64,000 nucleotides of DNA from Gracilibacillus lacisalsi DSM 19029. GTDB taxonomy: Bacteria; Bacillota; Bacilli; Bacillales; Amphibacillaceae. The stretch's first letter is position 1. The number at the start of each line of letters is the position of its first letter. The stretch covers positions 1 to 64,000 of the forward strand of contig NZ_KB898681.1 of NCBI RefSeq assembly GCF_000377765.1, given 5' to 3'. The position numbers and the translations under genes were made by a program. Shown here piece after piece: positions 1-8,878 of the stretch. Below the pieces are notes generated by a model. The model searched no databases and was not told the DNA's origin. It was given only the letters and a program-made list of their open reading frames with translations.

Positions 1-108
1 TCTATTCGATAGAGTAAGATCCCTCAGAGACGATGAGGTAGATAGGTTCGAGGTGGAAGCATGGTGACATGTGCAGCTGACGAATACTAATCGATCGAGG
101 ACTTAACT
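1..108 (+). rRNA. 23S ribosomal RNA, 3' end (partial)
   Basis: The first ~108 bases match the highly conserved 3' end of Bacillus 23S rRNA: the GTAGATAGGTTCGAGGTGGA block, then GTGCAGCTGACGAATACTAA and a GATCGAGGACTTAAC terminus. The gene starts upstream of the window. The exact 3' end is placed by comparison with B. subtilis and may be off by a few bases. Confidence 0.95.
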
Positions 109-180
109 ATACGATTTGTTTGAACTTGTAATATAACTCTTATCTAGTTTTTAGGGTACATCCCTTAAATATTATACAAA

Positions 181-298
181 GTCTGGTGGCGATAGCGGAG
201 AGGTCACACCTGTTCCCATGCCGAACACAGTAGTTAAGCTCTCCAGCGCCCATGGTAGTTGGGGCTCACGCCCCTGCAAGAGTAGGACGTTGCCAGGC
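181..298 (+). rRNA. 5S ribosomal RNA
   Basis: This is a complete 5S rRNA. The 5' strand (GTCTGGTGGC) pairs with the 3' strand (TTGCCAGGC) as helix I. The interior carries the conserved GGTCACACCTGTTCCCATGC and GAGTAGGACG segments. It follows 23S by about 70 bases, as in Bacillus rrn operons. The ends are set by helix I pairing. Confidence 0.95.
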
Positions 299-351
299 TT
301 GTATTACAAAAATGCATACACTGTTTATTTTTATGTTTTCCTTATTATTAT

Positions 352-428
<77 letters not shown>

Positions 429-433
429 AATTT

Positions 434-510
434 GGTCCGGTAGTTCAGTTGGTTAGAATGCCTGCCTGTCACGCAGGAGGTCGCGGGTTCGAGTCCCGTC
501 CGGACCGCCA
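434..510 (+). tRNA. tRNA-Asp (GTC)
   Basis: This is a 77-nt cloverleaf with acceptor arms GGTCCGG/CCGGACC, anticodon loop CTGTCAC (GTC, Asp) and an encoded CCA. It is the last gene of the rRNA operon. Confidence 0.95.
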
Positions 511-530
511 TTTTATGACTAACAAATAGC

Positions 531-563
531 AAAACCTTAAGTTTCGATACTTAAGGTTTTTTT
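531..563 (+). terminator. rRNA/tRNA operon terminator
   Basis: Hairpin AACCTTAAGT...ACTTAAGGTT with a 6-nt loop, followed by a run of seven T. It ends the rrn-tRNA transcript 20 bases after tRNA-Asp. Confidence 0.85.
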
Positions 564-1062
564 GTGTTCTAGGAAAATTAAAAAATTTGAGCATGATGAG
601 CCACCTCTGTATATAATCATTGTTATCTCAACTTTAAAAATAAATAAGTAGGAAAAGGTTGATTAAAAAAGTAAAGATAGTTAATTTAAGTACCAAAAAT
701 TACACGAATGAAGTCAAAATAGTACTAAACAGTCAATTAAGTATCAAAAAAAGAAATTATTAGATTAAAATGGTACTTATAATAGCTTTTAGTACCAAAA
801 TGAAACATGCTGAACACTAAATTGGCACTAAATCATAAAACTCTCATTAATTTCCTATTTGATATTTCGAGTAGTTTCAGTTTTTGCTCTGGTCTTGGAA
901 AAATGTAACATTTACCAATGGATATTGAAACCAAGTAAGCCAAGGAGTAAAGCTTTTTTTATCTATGTTAAAGTCAAGGATTATGAGAGGTGCTTCTCCT
1001 GTCCTCTTATCTAAAGTTTTGGTATGATGTGTGTATATTGTTGTGCTTTGGAGGTGTGGTTG
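564..1062. other. AT-rich gene-free spacer with short degenerate repeats
   Basis: About 500 bases lie between the rRNA operon terminator and thiL with no supported gene. It holds at least five degenerate copies of an AGTACYAAA-like word (near 690, 721, 739, 791 and 824). A 121-codon minus-strand frame here lacks a ribosome binding site and recognisable protein character, and is not called. Confidence 0.6.
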
Positions 1063-2040
1063 TTGAAAGAATTTGATTTTATTCGGTCCATTCAGCCGGA
1101 TTTTTATCGACAATCCTCTGTTGTAAAAGGTATTGGTGATGATGCGGCTATTGTAAGACATACTAATGAGGATATTATTACGACGATAGATACGATGGTG
1201 GAAAATGTTCATTTTTCTGCTAAGACAACTGAACCTTTTCATATTGGTTATCGAGCATTGGCTGCGAATATAAGTGATATTGCAGCTATGGGGGGCAAAC
1301 CAACGTCATATGTAGTATCTATTGTTATACCAGACAGCTGGGCTGCAGACGATTTACAAGAGATTTATCACGGCATGGAAGAGTTGGCTAAAGTATTTAA
1401 CATGGATCTTATCGGTGGAGACACTGTGTCAGGTGAACAATTAGTCCTTTCTATTACCGTTTTAGGAACTGTTTTAAAAGGAAATGCTAGATATCGCAGT
1501 GATGCACAGGAACATGATATAATCTTTGTAACTGGAACACTTGGTGATGCTGCTTGTGGTTTACATCTATTATTAAATGCTACTCACCAAGAGCAAGACA
1601 AGTATCAATATTTTGTAAAGCGACATCAGATGCCAATGCCAAGGGTATCATTTATTAATCATTGTCAAAATATAACGCGGATGTCTTTAAATGATATAAG
1701 TGATGGTATTGCAAATGAAGCAAATGAAATAGCAGAGACTTCGGATAAAACATTGATCATTGAATATGATAAAATACCAAGCCATTCACAACTAGCTGAT
1801 TTTTCCCCCGAACAGCAATTCAAATGGTCTTTAACTGGTGGAGAAGACTTTGAATTGATAGGAACTGTTTCTGAAAAAGATTGGGAACTATTAAAAACGA
1901 TAGCCGAAAAAGCAAATACTAAAATTTCAGCAATAGGAATGGTGCGAAATGATTGGAGCAAGAATGGTACAGTATGGTTACAACATAATCATCAACTAAA
2001 AAAATTGGAAAAATCGGGTTATACACATCTAAGTAGGTGA
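1063..2040 (+). CDS. thiL: thiamine-monophosphate kinase
   Basis: ThiL phosphorylates thiamine monophosphate to thiamine diphosphate with ATP, the last step of cofactor synthesis in the cytosol. The 325-aa product has the PurM/AIR-synthase fold signatures: GIGDDAA near residues 23-29, a TIDTMVE metal/substrate segment, NISDIAAMGG in the first hundred residues, and GGDT near 118-121. I chose the TTG at 1063 because GGAGGTG at 1050-1056 sits 6 nt upstream and the length then equals B. subtilis ThiL. An in-frame ATG at 1024 would add an unlikely Cys-rich leader. The gene is first in a tight run with tsaE, 4 nt downstream, which is the B. subtilis ydiA-ydiE order. Confidence 0.93.
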   Translation: MKEFDFIRSIQPDFYRQSSVVKGIGDDAAIVRHTNEDIITTIDTMVENVHFSAKTTEPFHIGYRALAANISDIAAMGGKPTSYVVSIVIPDSWAADDLQEIYHGMEELAKVFNMDLIGGDTVSGEQLVLSITVLGTVLKGNARYRSDAQEHDIIFVTGTLGDAACGLHLLLNATHQEQDKYQYFVKRHQMPMPRVSFINHCQNITRMSLNDISDGIANEANEIAETSDKTLIIEYDKIPSHSQLADFSPEQQFKWSLTGGEDFELIGTVSEKDWELLKTIAEKANTKISAIGMVRNDWSKNGTVWLQHNHQLKKLEKSGYTHLSR

Positions 2041-2044
2041 AATA

Positions 2045-2500
2045 ATGAGTACATATATCTTCGAATCAAATACAGAGGAAGAAACAAGAAGATTAGCAAA
2101 TAAATTAGCAATACTGCTTTCGCCTGGAGATGTACTAACATTAGAGGGCGATTTAGGTGCAGGGAAAACAACTTTTACCAAAGGTTTAGGTGCTGGCCTT
2201 GGTGTAACAAGAACGATTAACAGTCCGACATTTACGATTGTAAAAGAATATGTGGGAGAAATTCCGTTATACCATATGGACGTTTATCGTCTGGAGGATA
2301 GTGAAGAGGACATCGGTTTTGATGAATATTTCACTGGAGATGGTATTACCGTTGTAGAATGGGCACAATTTATCGAAGAATTTCTTCCAGCAGAACGATT
2401 AGAGGTTCAAATAAAAAGAATCGATGAACATACAAGAAAAATTATTTTTCATCCAATTGGAGATCACTTTGATTCGGTATGTAAGGAGCTATATTCATGA
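2045..2500 (+). CDS. tsaE: tRNA t6A37 biosynthesis ATPase TsaE
   Basis: TsaE is a small P-loop ATPase that works with TsaB and TsaD to transfer threonylcarbamoyl to A37 of ANN-decoding tRNAs. The 151-aa protein shows a Walker A motif (GDLGAGKTT, about residues 35-43), the NSPTFT segment that follows it, and MDVYRL. Length is normal for the family. It starts 4 nt after thiL and overlaps tsaB by 4 bp (ATGA), so translational coupling is likely. All three t6A partners are present in this operon. Equivalent to B. subtilis ydiB. Confidence 0.94.
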   Translation: MSTYIFESNTEEETRRLANKLAILLSPGDVLTLEGDLGAGKTTFTKGLGAGLGVTRTINSPTFTIVKEYVGEIPLYHMDVYRLEDSEEDIGFDEYFTGDGITVVEWAQFIEEFLPAERLEVQIKRIDEHTRKIIFHPIGDHFDSVCKELYS

Positions 2501-3195
2501 ATGTGTTAGCAATTGATACTTCTAATCAATTATTAGGAGTCGCGGTAAGTAAAGATGGGGAAGTGAAAGCAGAGTATACGGCAAATATCAAACGCAATCA
2601 CTCGGTCGGCTTAATGCCGGCAATCGATCATGTTATGCAAGAAACAGAAACTACGCCAGCTCAGTTAGATAGAATTGCCATTGCCAAAGGTCCAGGCTCA
2701 TACACTGGTGTTCGGATTGGACTCGCAACAGCAAAGACAATCGCATGGACGCTAAAGATCCCGATTGTGGCTATATCTAGTCTAGAATTATTGGCGCATA
2801 ATGTAAGACAACAGAATGTGCTGATCTCTCCTTTTTTTGATGCACGTAGAGGCTTAGTTTACACAGGATTATATGAAAACAATTATGATCGAATTCATGT
2901 AAAAAAAGAAGACCAGAATATTTTAATGGAGCAATGGCTCGATGAAGTCCAAAGCTATCAAAAACCTGTTATCTTTCTTAGTCAGGACATCAAACAGCAC
3001 CAAAGCTTAATAAAAGAAAAATTAGCTAAGGCCGCCATCATCCCACCTGTCATTGACCATCTTCCTCGTCCTGGCCAATTAGCTCTTTTGGGCGCAGAAC
3101 GTAATGAGGATAACCTTCATGAGTTAACACCTAACTATATACGTTTAGTTGAGGCAGAAGCAAAATGGTTAAAGGAACAAGAGCAAAATGGCTAG
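2497..3195 (+). CDS. tsaB: tRNA t6A37 biosynthesis scaffold protein TsaB
   Basis: TsaB is a catalytically inactive paralogue of TsaD and forms the TsaB-TsaD heterodimer of the t6A synthase. The 232-aa protein begins with the ASKHA phosphate-1 strand (VLAIDTSN) and carries the conserved GPGSYTGVRIG segment at residues 65-75. It overlaps tsaE by 4 bp and rimI by 8 bp, consistent with one polycistronic message. The C-terminal part is more divergent, as is normal for the family. Confidence 0.94.
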   Translation: MNVLAIDTSNQLLGVAVSKDGEVKAEYTANIKRNHSVGLMPAIDHVMQETETTPAQLDRIAIAKGPGSYTGVRIGLATAKTIAWTLKIPIVAISSLELLAHNVRQQNVLISPFFDARRGLVYTGLYENNYDRIHVKKEDQNILMEQWLDEVQSYQKPVIFLSQDIKQHQSLIKEKLAKAAIIPPVIDHLPRPGQLALLGAERNEDNLHELTPNYIRLVEAEAKWLKEQEQNG

Positions 3196-3634
3196 AGTTC
3201 AATTTCGAAAAATGAAAGAATCGGATATAGAGGAAGTGAAAGAGATAGACAAACGCTCTTTTTCAATACCATGGCCAGACGATATTTATGAAGAAGAATT
3301 AAAGAAGAATCATTATGCTCAATATTTTGTTGCTACTTTAGATGAGAAAGTGATCGGTTTTTGTGGATCATGGATGGTGTTAGATGAAGCACAAATTACG
3401 AATATTGCGATTGATCCGGATCATCGAGGGAAAGGATATGGTCAAGGATTATTCCAGTACGTAATCAATTATGCAGTTGCCCGTGGCATTCGTCATTTGT
3501 CATTGGAAGTACGTGTTTCCAACCAAACTGCACAACGAATGTACAAGAAGTTTGGGATGAAACCCGGTGGAATCAGGAAGAATTATTATAGTGATAATCA
3601 GGAAGATGCTTTAGTATTGTGGGTGAATTTATGA
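3188..3634 (+). CDS. rimI: ribosomal protein S18 alanine N-acetyltransferase
   Basis: This is a GNAT-fold acetyltransferase of 148 aa. The acetyl-CoA-binding motif A is clear ([17 protein letters not shown], about residues 75-91), followed by the [19 protein letters not shown] segment typical of RimI. The family acetylates the N-terminus of ribosomal protein S18 and sometimes other proteins. The reading frame overlaps tsaB upstream and tsaD downstream (ATGA at 3631), the fixed tsaB-rimI-tsaD order of Firmicutes. Substrate is inferred from family and synteny. Confidence 0.9.
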   Translation: MARVQFRKMKESDIEEVKEIDKRSFSIPWPDDIYEEELKKNHYAQYFVATLDEKVIGFCGSWMVLDEAQITNIAIDPDHRGKGYGQGLFQYVINYAVARGIRHLSLEVRVSNQTAQRMYKKFGMKPGGIRKNYYSDNQEDALVLWVNL

Positions 3635-4668
3635 GTGAATATATTTTAGGGATTGAGACGAGCTGTGACGAAACAGCTGCAGCAATAATAAAAGATGGTC
3701 GAGAAATTGTGTCAAACGTAGTAGCTTCCCAAATTGAGAGCCATAAACGATTTGGTGGGGTAGTTCCAGAGATAGCTTCGAGGCACCATGTCGAACAGAT
3801 CACCATCGTGTTAGAGGAAACCTTTGCAAAAGCAGGTTTAACGATCGATGATATGGATGCTGTTGCCGTAACAGAAGGACCGGGGTTAGTCGGTGCACTT
3901 TTGGTTGGTGTTAATGCAGCGAAAGGATTGGCATATGCTCATCAAAAACCATTAGTCGGTGTTCATCATATTGCTGGTCATATTTATGCTAACCGATTGG
4001 AAAAGGAATTTGAGTTTCCGCTGTTAGCATTAGTTGTTTCTGGTGGACATACTGAACTGATACTGATGAAGGAACATGGTGATTTTGAAATTATTGGGGA
4101 AACTAGAGATGATGCTGCTGGTGAAGCGTATGATAAAGTGGCGAGAACATTGGAATTACCTTATCCAGGTGGTCCCAAAATCGATCAGTTAGCACATCAA
4201 GGAGAAGCTAACATTGACTTTCCGCGTGCATGGTTAGAAGAGGATTGCTTTGATTTTAGTTTTAGTGGATTAAAATCAGCTGTTATTAATACATTGCACA
4301 ATGCTAAACAAAAAGGTGAAACATTAAAACAAGAAGATTTAGCAGCAAGTTTTCAAGCAAGTGTTGTCGAAGTGCTAACAGAAAAAACATTTCAAGCTGC
4401 CAAACAATATGGTGTGAAACAAGTGATTGTTGCAGGCGGTGTTGCGGCTAACAAAGGGTTGCGTGCAGCGATGCAAGCTAAGTTTGAACCGGAAGAGTCT
4501 GTAGAATTGCTTTTTCCATCATTATCGCTATGTACGGATAATGCAGCAATGATTGCAGCAGCAGGAGCGATTGCTTTCAAGCAAGGTGACCGAGCAAAAT
4601 GGGATTTAAATGCTAATCCAAGTTTAAGTCTCGAAAGATATGCAAAGAGATCAATGCTAGAACGATAA
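3631..4668 (+). CDS. tsaD: tRNA N6-adenosine threonylcarbamoyltransferase TsaD
   Basis: TsaD is the catalytic subunit that transfers the threonylcarbamoyl group to tRNA A37. The 345-aa protein opens with [14 protein letters not shown], has the metal-binding HxxxH (His113 and His117 in HHIAGH), VSGGHTEL, and the C-terminal [10 protein letters not shown] and [15 protein letters not shown] motifs. I chose ATG 3631, overlapping the rimI stop as ATGA. A GTG at 3619 would add only four residues. Its stop codon lies in the loop of a transcription terminator, which closes the thiL operon. B. subtilis orthologue: ydiE/gcp. Confidence 0.96.
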   Translation: MSEYILGIETSCDETAAAIIKDGREIVSNVVASQIESHKRFGGVVPEIASRHHVEQITIVLEETFAKAGLTIDDMDAVAVTEGPGLVGALLVGVNAAKGLAYAHQKPLVGVHHIAGHIYANRLEKEFEFPLLALVVSGGHTELILMKEHGDFEIIGETRDDAAGEAYDKVARTLELPYPGGPKIDQLAHQGEANIDFPRAWLEEDCFDFSFSGLKSAVINTLHNAKQKGETLKQEDLAASFQASVVEVLTEKTFQAAKQYGVKQVIVAGGVAANKGLRAAMQAKFEPEESVELLFPSLSLCTDNAAMIAAAGAIAFKQGDRAKWDLNANPSLSLERYAKRSMLER

Positions 4669-4686
4669 ACGTTCTAGCATTTTTTT
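4654..4686 (+). terminator. thiL-tsaD operon terminator
   Basis: Perfect 10-bp stem TGCTAGAACG/CGTTCTAGCA with a loop holding the tsaD TAA stop, followed by seven T. Rho-independent. Confidence 0.9.
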
Positions 4687-4745
4687 ACGCAGTGTGTAGC
4701 CGGAGTGATGGTCAAGCAGTTGATATAGAAATCGTAAAATCTTTA

Positions 4746-4926
4746 TTATCCACAAAGATTTTCTGTGAATGTGGATTATTACATATCCCTTGTGATATCA
4801 AGCTTGAATAACAGTAATAGAATGTGGATAAAACGAATTAAAATTGTGGATAATGTGGACAAACATCTTAATAACTGATTTGCTAGGACTGAATAAGTGG
4901 ATAAGGATGTGCATAATTGAGGATAA
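4746..4926. promoter_or_regulatory. DnaA-box cluster
   Basis: The gene-free spacer between the convergent tsaD and ABC-F genes is packed with DnaA boxes (consensus TTATCCACA). Exact matches: 4746-4754 on plus, and 4823-4831 and 4845-4853 on minus. One-mismatch boxes, all on minus: 4770-4778, 4854-4862, 4896-4904, 4908-4916 and 4918-4926. Eight boxes in 181 bp is far above chance. From memory, the gcp-ydiF intergenic region of B. subtilis is one of the known stable DnaA-binding clusters outside oriC, so this appears to be a conserved replication-control site rather than an origin: there is no dnaA or dnaN here. Confidence 0.85.
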
Positions 4927-4975
4927 GTAAAATGGAAAAGGACATAATGCCTATTTCGCAAAATGCCCTTTTTGT

Positions 4976-6901
4976 CTATTCGTGTAATGTTTCCCATTCT
5001 TCCATTAATGATTCCAATCTTGCCTTTAAAGAGTCATTTTGGTTAGTTAGTTCCAATGCTTTTTCATGATCTTGAAAAACGTCAGGATCACATAACATTT
5101 GGTCAATTTCTTCCATTTCTAACTCAAGCTGTTCAATCTCATCTTCAATTTCCTTAATTCTACGCTCTTTTTTCCGTTGCTCTTTCTTTAATTGCTTTTC
5201 TTTTTCATAATTAGATTTTGTATCATCAGACTTGTCGACTGTTTTCTTTTCTGCCTTCTTTAGTTCGGCAAGTTCTTGTTCTTCTTGCTTTTTCTCCACA
5301 TAGTAATCATAATCACCTAAGTAGAGCGTTGTTTTGTTAGCTTGCATTTCTAATACATGTGTTGCAATCTTATTAATAAAATAACGGTCATGAGAGACAA
5401 ATAAAATCGATCCAGGATAGTCAATTAATGCAGCTTCTAACACTTCTTTGCTATCCAAATCTAAATGGTTGGTCGGTTCATCAAGTAACAAGAAGTTAGC
5501 CTTCTCCATCATTAATTTTGCTAGTGCTAGACGCGCTTTTTCCCCACCACTTAAAGCCGAAACGTTACGTAACACATCATCACCGCTGAAAAGGAAGTTA
5601 CCGAGAATGGTGCGAATGTCCTTTTCATTCATAACTGGATAATCATCCCACAGTTCATTCAATACCGTTTTCTTAGGATTTAATTGTGTTTGTTCTTGAT
5701 CATAGTAACCAATCTGTACATTTGTTCCGAGCTGAATGTCACCTGAAGCAGGATCTAGCTGTCCGATAATCGTCTTTAATAAGGTAGATTTTCCAACACC
5801 ATTTGGTCCGACTAGTGCTACACTATCCCCACGTTCGATATGCAAGTTAAGATTTGAAAAAATGAATGGATCTGATTCTTGATAGTGAAATGCTAAATCG
5901 TTAATTTTTAACACATCGTTACCACTTCTGCGGTTAATGGTAAAAGTAAACTTGGCAGAGCTTTCTTCACCAGCTGGTTTGTCCATCACTTCCATTTTTT
6001 CTAACTGCTTACGTCTACTTTGGGCACGTTTCGTAGTAGAAGCACGTACAATATTCTTCTGAATAAACTCTTCCATTCTTTTAATTTCACTCTGTTGTTT
6101 CTCATAGAGCTTTAGATCACGTTCATAATTCGCCGCTTTTTGTTGCAAATAATCACTATAATTGCCATGATATTTAGTTGAATGATGTCGAGATATTTCA
6201 TAGACAATATTTACGGTTTTATCTAAAAAGTAGCGGTCGTGAGAGACGATGACAACAGCACCTTGATAATTGTTTAAATAGCCTTCCAACCACGTTAACG
6301 TTTGAATATCCAAATGGTTGGTAGGCTCATCTAATATGAGAATGTCAGGTTTCGTTAATAAAAGTTTCCCTAAAGCTAATCTTGTTTTTTGACCACCACT
6401 TAGTGTAGCAATCGAGGTCGTCCACATGCTTTCTGGGAAATCAAGGCCGTTCAGCACCGCTTTTATGTCCGCTTCATATTGATAACCACCTGCAAGTTTG
6501 AAAGCTTCTTGTTTTTGATCATAACTAGCAAGCAACTGCTCATAACGTTCACTATCCGCAAGCAGGTCAGGATCGCCCATTTGCTGTTCCATCTGACGTA
6601 GCGCTTTTTCTTCCTTTTGAAAGTGTTCAAAAATCTTAAGCATCTCGTCCCAAATCGTTTCATTAGAATTTAAACCTGAATGTTGTGCAAGATAGCCTAA
6701 CGATACATCTTTCGGTTTATGAATTTCCCCTTCATCATAACTAAGTTGATTGGAAATAATATTTAAAAGAGTGGATTTTCCGGCACCATTTCGACCCACT
6801 ATAGCAATCCGGTCATCGCTTTTTATCTCTAATTTTATATTAGATAAGATCAGTTCAGCACCGAATCTTTTGGTTAAATTGTTTACTTGTAAATAAATCA
6901 T
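4976..6901 (-). CDS. ydiF: ABC-F family ATPase (YdiF-like)
   Basis: This is a soluble ABC-F protein with two ATPase domains and no membrane segments. Family members act on ribosomes, for example in translation-factor roles or antibiotic protection. The 641-aa sequence has Walker A GRNGAGKST (about 37-45) and signature LSGGQKTRLAL in domain 1. Walker A GPNGVGKST and signature LSGGEKARLAL are in domain 2. A charged linker separates the domains, and a long Lys/Glu-rich coiled-coil C-terminal extension follows. Length and neighbours (tsaD, rex) match B. subtilis YdiF. It faces away from rex, and the DnaA-box cluster follows its 3' end. No resistance phenotype can be inferred from sequence. Confidence 0.9.
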   Translation of the reverse strand: MIYLQVNNLTKRFGAELILSNIKLEIKSDDRIAIVGRNGAGKSTLLNIISNQLSYDEGEIHKPKDVSLGYLAQHSGLNSNETIWDEMLKIFEHFQKEEKALRQMEQQMGDPDLLADSERYEQLLASYDQKQEAFKLAGGYQYEADIKAVLNGLDFPESMWTTSIATLSGGQKTRLALGKLLLTKPDILILDEPTNHLDIQTLTWLEGYLNNYQGAVVIVSHDRYFLDKTVNIVYEISRHHSTKYHGNYSDYLQQKAANYERDLKLYEKQQSEIKRMEEFIQKNIVRASTTKRAQSRRKQLEKMEVMDKPAGEESSAKFTFTINRRSGNDVLKINDLAFHYQESDPFIFSNLNLHIERGDSVALVGPNGVGKSTLLKTIIGQLDPASGDIQLGTNVQIGYYDQEQTQLNPKKTVLNELWDDYPVMNEKDIRTILGNFLFSGDDVLRNVSALSGGEKARLALAKLMMEKANFLLLDEPTNHLDLDSKEVLEAALIDYPGSILFVSHDRYFINKIATHVLEMQANKTTLYLGDYDYYVEKKQEEQELAELKKAEKKTVDKSDDTKSNYEKEKQLKKEQRKKERRIKEIEDEIEQLELEMEEIDQMLCDPDVFQDHEKALELTNQNDSLKARLESLMEEWETLHE

Positions 6902-6971
6902 TTGATTTCACCTCTAATATGTTCAGTGTATCGGAAAGCAGAAACCACTGCAAGCACGGTTATTTGGCTGT

Positions 6972-6989
6972 AAGTGAATTATTTCACGA
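6972..6989. promoter_or_regulatory. candidate Rex operator in front of rex
   Basis: GTGAA-TTAT-TTCAC (6974-6987) is the inverted repeat with 4-bp spacing expected of a Rex box (TTGTGAA-N4-TTCACAA type). It overlaps the likely -35 of the rex promoter (weak -35 ACGACA 6986-6991, 17-bp spacer, -10 TAGAAT 7009-7014). This suggests NADH/NAD+-responsive autoregulation. The outer TT/AA bases are not conserved. Confidence 0.65.
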
Positions 6990-7069
6990 CATTTAACCGC
7001 TTTTCTGTTAGAATAAAAAGTAAGTAAAAACATTCACAAATCCAAACCGAACTATAGTAAGGGGAATGA

Positions 7070-7720
7070 ATGATGATCAATCAAAATAAAATACCACAAG
7101 CGACGGCAAAACGTTTGCCATTATATTATCGATTTTTAAATAATCTTCATATCCAGGGGAAATCGCGAGTATCTTCAAAAGAACTAAGTGAAGCGATGAA
7201 AGTCGATTCTGCTACAATAAGACGAGATTTCTCCTATTTTGGTGCTTTAGGGAAAAAAGGTTATGGCTATAATGTCGAATATTTGCTGGGATTTTTCCGT
7301 AAAACATTAGATCAGGATGAAAATACTCCCGTTGCGCTAATTGGTGTAGGGAATTTAGGAACCGCTTTTTTAAATTATAATTTCACCAAAAATAATAATA
7401 CAAAAATTGAAGTCGCTTTTGATGCTGATAAACGAAAGGTCGGCAAAACGATAGGGGATATTCAAGTGCACCACATTGACGATTTAGAGGGGAACTTAGA
7501 AAATATCTCTGTGGCGATTTTGACAGTACCTGTATCGGAAGCACAAAATATTACTGATCGCCTAGTGAAAGCCGGAATCAGCGGTATTTTGAACTTCACA
7601 CCGGCAAGAATTACAGTTCCCGAGAATGTCCGTGTACACCATATTGATTTAGCCGTGGAACTACAATCACTTGCCTATTTTATGAAGCATTATCCGTTAG
7701 AGAACGAAGGAGAAGAGTAA
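7070..7720 (+). CDS. rex: redox-sensing transcriptional repressor Rex
   Basis: Rex senses the NADH/NAD+ ratio and represses fermentation and respiration genes when NADH is low. The 216-aa protein has an N-terminal winged helix (residues ~1-75, with the [13 protein letters not shown] recognition segment) and a Rossmann domain with GVGNLG at 92-97. Length is typical. Start: ATG 7070 or the adjacent ATG 7073, behind GGGG at 7061-7064. A Rex-box-like palindrome sits in its promoter. In B. subtilis moaC lies before rex and tatAy-tatCy after it. All three are absent here. Confidence 0.94.
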   Translation: MMINQNKIPQATAKRLPLYYRFLNNLHIQGKSRVSSKELSEAMKVDSATIRRDFSYFGALGKKGYGYNVEYLLGFFRKTLDQDENTPVALIGVGNLGTAFLNYNFTKNNNTKIEVAFDADKRKVGKTIGDIQVHHIDDLEGNLENISVAILTVPVSEAQNITDRLVKAGISGILNFTPARITVPENVRVHHIDLAVELQSLAYFMKHYPLENEGEE

Positions 7721-7733
7721 AGATATCATTACT

Positions 7734-7770
7734 AAAAAATAGACTCAGCTAACAGCTAAGTCTATTTTTT
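7734..7770. terminator. bidirectional terminator between rex and ydiK
   Basis: AAAATAGACT...AGTCTATTTT stem with T runs on both strands. It ends rex on plus and the ydiL-ydiK transcript on minus, and overlaps the last codons of ydiK. Confidence 0.75.
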
Positions 7771-7971
7771 CTTATTGTCATTCGCCTTTTTTATGCGAAA
7801 ATGTAGATTGATTAATCTCAACGCAACCACAAAATCAATTGTTGCAAAGGTTGCTAATAAAATGGTAATAAAGTTAAAAACAGTTTCATCTGCCGATTGG
7901 ATTGCGATGTAGGTGAACAAAGCGCCTAATGCAATGTAAAAAATGGCAGACCGTAAAGGTGAAATACGCAT
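7762..7971 (-). CDS. ydiK: small membrane protein YdiK (DUF4305)
   Basis: A 69-aa protein with two predicted membrane helices (AIFYIALGALFTYIAI, then ITILLATFATIDFVVAL) and a Lys-rich C-terminus. The sequence and its place next to ydiL match the uncharacterised DUF4305 protein YdiK of B. subtilis. I chose the ATG at 7971 (MRISPL...) because GGAGGACA lies just upstream and it begins after the ydiL stop. A longer TTG-started frame would overlap ydiL. Function unknown. Confidence 0.82.
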   Translation of the reverse strand: MRISPLRSAIFYIALGALFTYIAIQSADETVFNFITILLATFATIDFVVALRLINLHFRIKKANDNKKK

Positions 7972-7975
7972 AATA

Positions 7976-8686
7976 CTAATGTCCTCCAATAAGAATCGTC
8001 ATTAACTCTTTTATTTGATCCATTTGCTGTTCCATTTCTTCTGGATCGACAGACAGTTGACCGATTACGGCAAATGTATTCATGGACATATGCACAATAA
8101 TTGGTACAAGGATTCGTTTCGTTTCAACGTAAAGAAAGGCAAACACCATTCCAACTGAAGTGTATATAAGTAAGTGTTCAAAATCATTATGAACAGCTGC
8201 GAAAATGACCCCAGATAACAACGCAGCGAAAAAGAAGTTCATTCTCTTATAGAGTGAACCAAAAATAGCTTTACGAAACACTAACTCTTCTAGAATTGGT
8301 CCCAATATAGAAATAATTACAATGAACAAAGGAGTTTGTCGTGCTATATTCATTAAGTCCATTGTATTTTCTGAACCAGGTGGGATTTTGAAAACTACCA
8401 TTTCAATAACAACAGCAACGCCTTGTGTTATCATTACAAGGAAAAAACCTAGTACAGACCACAGTATAATGGTTCCAATTTTCTTTTGTTGTGCTTGGAA
8501 GAAATCTTGCACTTCATCCCTTATGAAATAGATAGATATCATCAAAGCTATCGCAAATGATGCAATATTCCAGTTAGCTTGGAAAGTATCCAAATCTTCA
8601 ATGAAGGAAGCAAACGGTAGAGCCAAAAAGATGGAAAACTGCATAGCAATATACGTTATGATCAAATAAATATATTTTCTTGGCAA
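7976..8686 (-). CDS. ydiL: CPBP family intramembrane metalloprotease (YdiL-like)
   Basis: This is a multi-pass membrane protein of 236 aa with the CAAX protease/bacteriocin-processing (Abi) signatures. They are EELVFRK at residues 133-139 (EExxxR), a histidine motif AAVHND in a later helix, and a third HMSMN motif. The family consists of intramembrane metallopeptidases, some in bacteriocin self-immunity or signalling. The substrate here is unknown. It is upstream of ydiK in a two-gene minus-strand unit and divergent from groES, the B. subtilis order. Confidence 0.85.
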   Translation of the reverse strand: MPRKYIYLIITYIAMQFSIFLALPFASFIEDLDTFQANWNIASFAIALMISIYFIRDEVQDFFQAQQKKIGTIILWSVLGFFLVMITQGVAVVIEMVVFKIPPGSENTMDLMNIARQTPLFIVIISILGPILEELVFRKAIFGSLYKRMNFFFAALLSGVIFAAVHNDFEHLLIYTSVGMVFAFLYVETKRILVPIIVHMSMNTFAVIGQLSVDPEEMEQQMDQIKELMTILIGGH

Positions 8687-8878
8687 AGTATAACGACTCC
8701 CTTAAACTCTTTTTAATGTCATGATACGTATTTTAACATAAATTTAGAATAAAATTGAAATACTTCGTCTACACATAGAAGTATGTGAGTATTTTGCTGT
8801 TCATAAGTGGAGGGGAGACCCTCCACTTATATAGTTAGCGACCGGGATAAATTTTTTTAAAAAACGATATTAAAATAC

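Noticed and set aside
877-1242. 121-codon minus-strand frame over the thiL start
   Set aside because: No ribosome binding site, overlaps thiL, and no protein-like composition.
4746-4926. Replication origin
   Set aside because: DnaA boxes are dense, but no dnaA, dnaN, rpmH or clear unwinding region is nearby. A non-oriC DnaA cluster fits better.
7976-8686. Bacteriocin immunity cluster around the CPBP protease
   Set aside because: The neighbours are the standard ydiK-groES order, and no bacteriocin genes are nearby.
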